A stretch of 64,000 nt of DNA, taken from CAXMST01 sp963700785 (GTDB lineage Bacteria > Actinomycetota > Thermoleophilia > Solirubrobacterales > 70-9). Position numbers and translations under genes: made by a program. Location: positions 123,443 through 187,442 of the forward strand of contig CAVOYZ010000006.1 of assembly GCA_963700785.1 (NCBI GenBank), written 5' to 3'. The notes beneath the pieces were generated by a model, which had not been told where the DNA came from, searched no databases, and was given only the letters and a program-made list of their open reading frames with translations. Positions 59,061 to 64,000 of this stretch are shown here, in pieces (within the stretch, counting starts at the first letter, position 1; each line of letters begins with the position of its first letter).

Positions 59061-59093
59061 GCCCGGCGAGCTACCTGACTGCTCCACCCCGCG
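59020..59093 (-). tRNA. initiator tRNA-fMet (CAT)
   Basis: 74 nt without encoded CCA. Acceptor CGCGGGG / CCCCGCU; D-arm GAGC...GCTC with GG in the loop; anticodon stem CCGGG/CCCGG with the three G-C pairs typical of initiators; loop CTCATAA; T-arm GCGGG-TTCAAAT-CCCGC. Position 1-72 is a C-U mismatch, where bacterial initiators usually have C-A; either way the end pair is open, as initiation requires. Discriminator A73. The 3' end overlaps the serine recombinase remnant. Confidence 0.95.
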
Positions 59094-59186
59094 GCGGAAA
59101 CGCACAAGATAGCAATGGCCCGCGGCCGGGCCACCGGGAGCCGGCTCGATGCACGCTGGCTCGCGGCGTCGCCGCGGGTGTTGGGG

Positions 59187-59399
59187 CTACTCGCCCTCGT
59201 ACTTGAACGAGATCCCGAGGCGGACCCGGAAGCCGGTGATCTTGCCATCCTCGATCGTGACGTCCTCGCGGATGACCTCCGCGACCCGCAGGTCCCGGAT
59301 CGACTTGCCGGCGGTCTCGACCGCCGTCTTCGCCGCATCCTCCCAGGACTCGCTGCTGACCCCGATCACCTCGGTGACGCGGTAAACGCTGCTCGCCAT
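59187..59399 (-). CDS. dodecin (flavin-binding protein)
   Basis: 70 residues: VYRVTEVIGVSSESWEDAAK TAVETAGKSIRDLRVAEVI and DGKITGFRVRLGISFKYEG, a complete dodecin. Twelve subunits form a hollow sphere that stores or buffers FMN/riboflavin. Single gene with a purine-rich ribosome site (TAGGAGGAG) just before the start. First ordinary core gene after the accessory region. Confidence 0.97.
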   Translation of the reverse strand: MASSVYRVTEVIGVSSESWEDAAKTAVETAGKSIRDLRVAEVIREDVTIEDGKITGFRVRLGISFKYEGE

Positions 59400-59481
59400 A
59401 TCTCCTCCTATCGTCGTATGAACTGTCGGATCACCCTTTCACGATCGCGACCGGCCCGCAACCCGGCGGCCGGCGCACCGC

Positions 59482-60264
59482 TCAAACGGGCGCCAGCAGG
59501 GCCGGGAGATCGGCTATCGAGTCGACGGTGGCGGTCGGCTCGATCCCGGTCTCGGCGACGAACTCGGCCCGGTACTTGCCGGTGCGGACGAGAACCGCGC
59601 GCAGGCCCGCGTCGAGGGCGCCACCGATGTCGCTCTCGATGTCGTCGCCGACCATCGCCGCCTCGGATGCGCTCACGCCGAGTGAGCCGAGGACGATCTC
59701 GAAGAACGCCGCCGCCGGCTTGCCGACCACCTCGGCCTCGCGACCGCTCGCGTACTCGACCGCGGCGACGAACGGGCCGGCGTCGAGCGAGAGCCCGTCG
59801 CCGGTGAGCCAGAAGCGGTTCTTCTGCAGGGCGATCAGCTCGGCTCCCCCGAAGACCATGCGGAAGGCGTGGTTGAGGATCTCGAATCCGAAGGCCGAGC
59901 CGAGATCGCCCATGATCACGGCGTCGGGGTCGGAGTCGACCTCCTCGAGGCCCGCGAAGTCCTCCTTGACCGCTGCGTCCATGATCAGCGCCACCCGCCG
60001 GTAGCCGCGCTCCTCGCAACGGCGGCGGGCAAGGGCGGCCGGCGTCACCAACTCGTCCCGCTCGAGCTCGAAGCCGAGCGCGGCGAGCTTCTCGAGCGTC
60101 GCGCGCCGCGAGCGCGCGGTCGTGTTGGTCACGAAGCGCAGCCCAAGTCCGGCGGCGCGCAGCTCCGCCACGGCCTCACGGGCTCCAGGCAGCGGCCGCT
60201 CCTCGACGTAGAGGACGCCGTCGAGATCGATCAGCAGGGCTCGCAGGCCGTCGAGGCGCTCCAT
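59482..60264 (-). CDS. HAD-IIA phosphatase, LHPP-like
   Basis: 260 residues. HAD motif I is LLIDLDGVLYVEERPLPGAR, motif II FVTNTTARSR, motif III/IV VGKPAAAFFE and MVGDDIESDIGGALDAGLRA. The cap region GGAELIALQKNRFWLTGDGL SLDAGPFVAAVEYASG and the end VRTGKYRAEF match LHPP-type (phospholysine/phosphohistidine/pyrophosphate phosphatase) enzymes. ATG 60264 begins the fold. Divergent from ppx. Confidence 0.88.
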   Translation of the reverse strand: MERLDGLRALLIDLDGVLYVEERPLPGAREAVAELRAAGLGLRFVTNTTARSRRATLEKLAALGFELERDELVTPAALARRRCEERGYRRVALIMDAAVKEDFAGLEEVDSDPDAVIMGDLGSAFGFEILNHAFRMVFGGAELIALQKNRFWLTGDGLSLDAGPFVAAVEYASGREAEVVGKPAAAFFEIVLGSLGVSASEAAMVGDDIESDIGGALDAGLRAVLVRTGKYRAEFVAETGIEPTATVDSIADLPALLAPV

Positions 60265-60338
60265 GCCCGCATGCTCCCACGGCAGCCCGGCCGGCGAACC
60301 GGCCGATAGCGGCACCCGCATCTAGGATCCCCCGGGTC

Positions 60339-61277
60339 TTGCGGGTGGCGGTCATCGACATCGGAACGAACTCGACCCGGCTGCTGGTGGCCGAGGTTGC
60401 CGCCGACGGCTCGTGGCTGCGCGAGCTCTTTCGCGGCTCGCGGGTGACCCGGCTGGGGCGTGGTGTCGACACCGCCGGCCAGCTGTCGACGGAGGCGATC
60501 GAGGACGTCTGCGCGGCGATCTCCGATTACCTCGAGATCGCCGCCGAGCATGCTCCCGAGGAGACGATCGCGCTGGCCACCTCCGCGGTCCGGGACGCGA
60601 GCAACGGCGACGCCTTCCTCGCCGAGCTGCGGGAGCGGTTCGCGCTCAGCGGCCGCGTGATCGACGGCCTCGAGGAGGCGCGGCTGACGTTCGGCGGTGC
60701 CACCTGCGGGCGCCCGAGCGGGAAGCGGACCCTGGTCTGCGACATCGGCGGCGGCTCGACCGAGCTGATCGTCGGCAGCGACGGCGAACCGGAGTTCCAC
60801 GAGTCGCTGCAGCTCGGCGTCGTCCGCCACAGTGAGCGCTTCCTGACCAGCGATCCGCCGGGGTCTGCGGAGCTCGAGGCGCTCGCGAACTCGGTCCGTG
60901 CGGAGCTCACGGCGTGCCGGAGCCGCCTCGAGGGTCCCTCGCCGGACCACGGGATCGCGGTGGCTGGCACGGCGACCTCGCTGGCGGCGATCGAGCTCGA
61001 CCTCGAGCCCTACGATGCGAGCTCCGTCGAGGGCCACGTGCTCGGGATAGAGGCACTCCAGCACCAGCTCGCGCGGCTCGCATCGATGCCGCTCGCCGAG
61101 CGCCGGCGGGTGCGGGGGCTGCAACCTGATCGGGCGCCGACGATCGTCAGCGGCGTGGTGATCCTGATTGCGATGATGCGCGCCTTCGGCCTCGACCCGG
61201 TCGAGGTCTCCGAGCAGGACATCCTCTGGGGTGCCGCGCTGGCGGCCGCCGGGTCGCCGGGCACAGCCCCCGGCTGA
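60339..61277 (+). CDS. ppx: Ppx/GppA exopolyphosphatase-type protein
   Basis: 312 residues from TTG 60339 (GTG 60345 is equally possible). ASKHA-fold phosphate-binding motifs VAVIDIGTNSTRLLVAEV (P1), ATSAVRDASNG, LVCDIGGGSTELIVGSDG (P2) and VAGTATSLAAIELDL are present. This is the short, two-domain form of actinobacteria, which hydrolyses polyphosphate and/or pppGpp. Cytoplasmic. Confidence 0.92.
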   Translation: MRVAVIDIGTNSTRLLVAEVAADGSWLRELFRGSRVTRLGRGVDTAGQLSTEAIEDVCAAISDYLEIAAEHAPEETIALATSAVRDASNGDAFLAELRERFALSGRVIDGLEEARLTFGGATCGRPSGKRTLVCDIGGGSTELIVGSDGEPEFHESLQLGVVRHSERFLTSDPPGSAELEALANSVRAELTACRSRLEGPSPDHGIAVAGTATSLAAIELDLEPYDASSVEGHVLGIEALQHQLARLASMPLAERRRVRGLQPDRAPTIVSGVVILIAMMRAFGLDPVEVSEQDILWGAALAAAGSPGTAPG

Positions 61278-61301
61278 GCGGTGGCCGCCCACCCCACCGC
61301 T
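61277..61301. terminator. stem-loop between ppx and crcB
   Basis: AGCGGTGG / CCACCGCT, 8-bp perfect stem around a 9-nt loop directly at the ppx stop codon. With only 35 bp between ppx and crcB, there is no room for a fluoride riboswitch here. Confidence 0.45.
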
Positions 61302-61312
61302 ACGATCCGCGC

Positions 61313-61687
61313 GTGTCGAGGTACCTGATGATCGCCGGCTTCGGGGCGGCCGGAGCGGCGTCCCGCTACGCGCTGGACAGCTGGCTCTCCGGCGCGACCG
61401 GCGGCCAGTTCCCGTGGGGGACGCTGACGGTCAACGTGGTCGGCGCCTTTCTGCTCGGCGTGCTGGTGGCGGTCACGACCGAGCGCCTGCTGCTCGACCA
61501 GAACTGGCGGATCGGGCTCGGGATCGGCTTCCTCGGCTCGTTCACCACCTTCTCGACCTTCGCCTATGAGAGCGTCAGGCTCGCCGAGGACTCGGCCTGG
61601 CTGCTGACCGCCGCGAATGTCCTCGGCATGGTCACGCTCGGGCTGATGGCGGCGCTGGCGGGCCTCGCCATCGGGAGGACGATATGA
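61313..61687 (+). CDS. crcB: fluoride channel CrcB/Fluc
   Basis: 124 residues, four TM helices. The diagnostic pattern GIGFLGSFTTFSTFAYESVR (fluoride pore Phe and Thr track) and WGTLTVNVVGAFLLGVLV are intact. The protein forms a dual-topology dimer that lets fluoride out of the cell. Its last four bases overlap the start of the DUF190 gene (ATGA). Confidence 0.96.
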   Translation: MSRYLMIAGFGAAGAASRYALDSWLSGATGGQFPWGTLTVNVVGAFLLGVLVAVTTERLLLDQNWRIGLGIGFLGSFTTFSTFAYESVRLAEDSAWLLTAANVLGMVTLGLMAALAGLAIGRTI

Positions 61688-62040
61688 AGATCGAGGGTGA
61701 GGGCAAGCTGCTGCGGATCTTCATCGGGGAGTCGGACAAGCACGGCTCGAAGCCGCTCTATCAGGCGATCGTCGAGATGCTCCGCGAGCGGGGACTGGCC
61801 GGGGCGACGGTGCTGCGCGGCGTCGAGGGCTTCGGAGCACATTCGCGCATTCACACCCATCGGATCCTGCAGCTCTCCGAGGACCTGCCGATGGTGATCG
61901 AGTGCGTCGACTCGGCCGAGCGGATCGACTCGGTCCTCCCCGCCCTGGATGAGATGGTCGACGACGGTCTCGTCACCCTCGAGCGGGTCGAGGTGATCAC
62001 CTACCGGCCGGGCGCTGCCCCGGCCGAGGGCGACGGCTAG
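61684..62040 (+). CDS. DUF190 protein, CrcB partner
   Basis: 118 residues: GKLLRIFIGESDKHGSKPLY QAIVEMLRERGLAGATVLRG VEGFGAHSRIHTHRILQLSE, the full DUF190 signature. PII-like fold; commonly encoded with crcB and presumed to regulate or assist fluoride export. Translation is coupled to crcB by a 4-bp overlap. Its TAG overlaps the stop of the convergent pdxH gene. Confidence 0.95.
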   Translation: MKIEGEGKLLRIFIGESDKHGSKPLYQAIVEMLRERGLAGATVLRGVEGFGAHSRIHTHRILQLSEDLPMVIECVDSAERIDSVLPALDEMVDDGLVTLERVEVITYRPGAAPAEGDG

Positions 62041-62636
62041 GGCGCGAGCCGCTCGAGCCGCCAGCCGTCAGCGGTAAGGCTGTAGCGGAAGCGATCGTGG
62101 AGCCGCCCAACCTGGCCCTGCCAGAACTCGATCTCGTCGGGCACGACCAGGTAGCCGCCCCAGTGCTCCGGCCGCGCGACCGGATCGGAGCCGAACCGCT
62201 CGCGCGCCTGCTCGAGCCGCCCATCGAGCGCTGCCCGGTCGGCGATCGGCTCGCTTTGGGGGCTCGCCCAGGCGCCGAGCTGCGACTCGGGCGCGCGCGT
62301 CGCGAAGTAGGCGTCGGACTCCTCGGCGCCGAGCGGCTCGACCGCACCGCGGACCCGGACCTGGCGGTCGAGCTCGCGCCAGTAGAGGATCAGCGCCACC
62401 CGCGGGCGCTGCTCGAGCTGCCGGCCCTTGGTCGAGTCGCTGTTGGTGAAGAAGCGGAAGCCGCGCTGATCGACGCCCTTGAGCAGGACCATGCGGGCGT
62501 CCGGGTCGCCGGAGGCGTCGGCGGTGGCCAGGGTCATCGCCTCGTGCAGCGGAACCTCACGCTCGGCAACAGCGAACCAGGCCCGGAACTGGCCGATCGG
62601 GTCGGGGCCGAGGTCCTCGCGTCGCAGCGCGGGCAT
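62037..62636 (-). CDS. pdxH: pyridoxamine 5'-phosphate oxidase
   Basis: 199 residues from ATG 62636 (a GTG six codons upstream is possible). It oxidises PNP/PMP to PLP with FMN. Family blocks: DPIGQFRAWFAVAEREVPLH EAMTLATAD, ARMVLLKGVDQRGFRFFTN (FMN site), RVALILYWRELDRQVRVRG, SPQSEPI and the substrate-binding C-terminus FWQGQVGRLHDRFRY. Complete and typical. The PLP made would serve enzymes such as the glutamate decarboxylase and aminotransferase in this window. Confidence 0.95.
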   Translation of the reverse strand: MPALRREDLGPDPIGQFRAWFAVAEREVPLHEAMTLATADASGDPDARMVLLKGVDQRGFRFFTNSDSTKGRQLEQRPRVALILYWRELDRQVRVRGAVEPLGAEESDAYFATRAPESQLGAWASPQSEPIADRAALDGRLEQARERFGSDPVARPEHWGGYLVVPDEIEFWQGQVGRLHDRFRYSLTADGWRLERLAP

Positions 62637-62715
62637 GTCGGGTCGTCGTGGCACCGGCCGATCCTCGCAGACCGTCCGCCCCGCCCGGAGCCCGGGCCGG
62701 CGATAGGCTGCCCGC

Positions 62716-63168
62716 ATGGGAACCCTGGAGGCGAGTCACACGGTTGAGATCGAGGCCCCACTCGAGCGGGTCTACGAGGTCGCCGCGGACATCGCGAACT
62801 GCGACAAGTGGACACCCTCGGTGCTCGAGGTCGAGGTGATCGAGAAGCATCCGGACGGCAGCGCGAAGCTGGCCGAGATGCTGAACGACGCCCTCGTCAA
62901 GAAGACGAAGACGATCCTCAGCTACGAGTACGACGGCCCCACGGGGATCTCCTGGGAGCAGGAGAAGGGCGATCCGAAGTGGCTGACGGGCACCTGGGAG
63001 CTGACCGCGATCGACGACGGGCACACCCGTGCCGTCTACTCGCTGCGAACCGACCCGGGCCGGGTCCTGGGTCTGCTGCTGCGCGGCCCGGTCGAGGGCA
63101 AGGTCAAGGAGTTCCTCAGCAAGGGCGCCGCCGAGGGCCTCAAGGAGTACGTCGAAGCGAACGGCTGA
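62716..63168 (+). CDS. SRPBCC-family (START-like) protein
   Basis: 150 residues: ASHTVEIEAPLERVYEVAAD IANCDKWTPSVLEVEVIEKH is the entry of polyketide-cyclase/START-fold proteins, and VEGKVKEFLSKGAAEGLKEY forms the closing long helix. These proteins bind a hydrophobic ligand in a helix-grip cavity; the ligand is unknown. Divergent from pdxH (79 bp between starts) and followed after 37 bp by the thiolase-like gene on the same strand. Confidence 0.88.
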   Translation: MGTLEASHTVEIEAPLERVYEVAADIANCDKWTPSVLEVEVIEKHPDGSAKLAEMLNDALVKKTKTILSYEYDGPTGISWEQEKGDPKWLTGTWELTAIDDGHTRAVYSLRTDPGRVLGLLLRGPVEGKVKEFLSKGAAEGLKEYVEANG

Positions 63169-63205
63169 GCCGGAGCTCGCGCCGGCCGCCGACCGCAACC
63201 CGACG

Positions 63206-64000
63206 ATGAGCGCTGCGCTGCCCGGCAACGAGCCGCTGATCGTCGGCGTCGCCCAGCTCTCCGACCACGGCGAGCCGATCCCGGACGCGATGCTCGCGAC
63301 GGTCGCCCGCGGGGCGCTCGCCGACAGCGGGGAGCCCGAGGCGATGCTGGCGGCGCTCGACACGATCGGGGTGGTCGAGTCGGTCTCCTGGCCGGTCGGC
63401 GATCCGGCGCGAGAGCTCGCCGCGGCGATCGGCGCCGAGCCGCTGGAGACGGTGCTGGCCGCGACCGGCGGGATCGCGCCGATCGAGCTGCTTGCCGACA
63501 GCTGCCTGCGGATCGGTCGCGGCGAGCGGCGGGCCGTGCTGCTCGCCGGCGTCGAGTGCGTCGACGTGCTGATGCGGGCGATGAAGGAGGGCCGCGATCC
63601 AGGCTTCCCGCAGCAGGCCGCCGGCACCGAGCCGGACCGGTTCGTCGGCGAGCTCGGGGAGACCACACACCCCGTCGAGGGCGATGCCGGGTTGCTGGCG
63701 CCGGTCGCCTACTACCCGCTGTTCGAGTCGGCGGTGCGCGCGACCGCCGGCCGCGATCCCGCCGCCCATCAGCGCTACCTCGGTGAGCTCTGGGCCGGGT
63801 TCGCCGCCGTCGCCGCCCAGAATCCCCACGCCTGGAGCCGCGAGGCGCCGTCGGCGGCGGCGATCGCGACCGCCTCCGCCGCCAACCGCCAGGTGTCGAT
63901 CCCCTACACGAAGCTGATGAACTCGAACATCCAGACCAACCAGGCCGCGGCGCTGCTCGTCTGCTCCCGCGAGCTCGCCGACGAGGCCGGGATCGACCCC
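63206..64000 (+). CDS. thiolase-like acetyl-CoA acetyltransferase (partial)
   Basis: 265 codons present; the gene runs off the right edge. NEPLIVGVAQLSDHGEPIPD, LLADSCLRIGRGERRAVLLA GVE and PYTKLMNSNIQTNQAAALLV CSRELADEAGI resemble the SCP-x/atypical thiolase group often annotated 'acetyl-CoA acetyltransferase' in actinobacteria. The usual catalytic Cys position is not clear here, and the His/Cys of the C-terminal half would lie outside the window. Lipid or steroid side-chain metabolism is possible. Confidence 0.8.
   Translation, partial: MSAALPGNEPLIVGVAQLSDHGEPIPDAMLATVARGALADSGEPEAMLAALDTIGVVESVSWPVGDPARELAAAIGAEPLETVLAATGGIAPIELLADSCLRIGRGERRAVLLAGVECVDVLMRAMKEGRDPGFPQQAAGTEPDRFVGELGETTHPVEGDAGLLAPVAYYPLFESAVRATAGRDPAAHQRYLGELWAGFAAVAAQNPHAWSREAPSAAAIATASAANRQVSIPYTKLMNSNIQTNQAAALLVCSRELADEAGIDP

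Larger units (their letters stand above)
46894..59093. mobile_element. decayed integration region / cassette-like array ending at tRNA-fMet
   Basis: The limits are set by the leftmost recombinase remnant and by the tRNA-fMet gene. Inside are seven same-orientation copies of a ~45-bp repeat, five fragments of a large-serine-recombinase C-terminus, a partial tRNA-fMet, several gene scraps and about a dozen small unrelated genes on both strands. Flanking genes (TetR/aromatic operon; dodecin) look chromosomal. No complete recombinase, relaxase or phage gene is present, so the region cannot move by itself now. That it grew by repeated integration is inference. Confidence 0.6.

Noticed and set aside
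46894..59093. CRISPR array
   Set aside because: The repeats are not evenly spaced, lack short unique spacers, and genes lie between them; no cas gene is present.
46894..59093. Class 1-type integron with attC sites
   Set aside because: No tyrosine integrase (intI) and no imperfect inverted-repeat attC structures; genes point in both directions. The recombinase pieces are of the serine type.
61278..61312. Fluoride riboswitch before crcB
   Set aside because: Only 35 bp separate ppx and crcB, too short for the aptamer; only a hairpin is seen.

Overview
The window is high-GC DNA with dense, short-spaced genes on both strands. Gene content points to an actinobacterium of the class Thermoleophilia (Solirubrobacterales/Gaiellales type). 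The signs are secreted beta-propeller proteins with Lys/Arg-rich beta tails, a DUF6325-SHOCT pair, a short secreted protein with the 'RRxSPAxVIA' leader, a dodecin and a DUF6206 protein. This placement is inferred from family knowledge, not from a search.

Region by region. 1-2.8 kb: a P-loop GTPase of the cyclic-2,3-DPG-synthetase family (runs off the left edge), divergent from a carbamate kinase with a frameshift, then the C-terminal half of a DUF1254/DUF1214 protein. 2.8-9.3 kb: housekeeping and stress genes (six-TM protein, glutamate decarboxylase, AI-2E transporter, SHOCT and DUF6325 proteins, VOC protein, PRC-barrel protein, hemolysin-III). 9.3-22 kb: an envelope region with three beta-propeller proteins, a large secreted alpha/beta hydrolase, a Ca-binding thrombospondin-3 repeat protein, two Ala-rich single-pass proteins, a cold-shock protein and an alcohol dehydrogenase. 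22-34 kb: glycosyltransferase, two MBL hydrolases, methyltransferases, SulP transporter, PAP2 enzyme, GH3 glycosidase and a small secreted protein. 34-42 kb: class-III aminotransferase translationally coupled to a DUF6206 kinase-like protein, an internally deleted SDR, a P-type cation ATPase and an iron-dependent alcohol dehydrogenase. 42-46.8 kb: a compact aromatic ring-cleavage operon (VOC dioxygenase, FAH hydrolase, flavin monooxygenase, perhaps a SnoaL protein) divergent from a TetR regulator, with twin palindromic operators between them.

46.9-59.1 kb is the accessory region and the most interesting part. It ends at an intact initiator tRNA-fMet gene. A frameshifted C-terminal fragment of a large serine recombinase reads into this tRNA, so that its stop codon lies inside it. 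Fragments of the same recombinase end recur at 46.9, 48.2, 50.0 and 52.8 kb, and a partial tRNA-fMet copy lies at 50.1 kb. A repeat of about 45 bp (core GGCCCGATTCGTTTCTCGCT) recurs seven times, always in the same orientation. Most intervals between repeats hold one to three small genes: bactofilin-like protein, methyltransferase, winged helix, Ada-type metal-binding protein, toxin-antitoxin pair, DUF4160/DUF2442 pair, haloalkane dehalogenase, membrane proteins and a glycosyltransferase. The layout resembles a decayed cassette array built by repeated site-specific integration at tRNA-fMet; that is inference. No complete recombinase is present.

59.2-64 kb returns to ordinary core genes: dodecin, an LHPP-type HAD phosphatase, Ppx/GppA, the fluoride channel CrcB with its DUF190 partner, PdxH, an SRPBCC protein and a thiolase-like protein that runs off the right edge.

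Several genes carry single-base frameshifts next to G/C runs (carbamate kinase, a methyltransferase, an Ala-rich membrane protein, the recombinase remnant). Whether these are true pseudogenes or consensus errors cannot be decided from the sequence alone.
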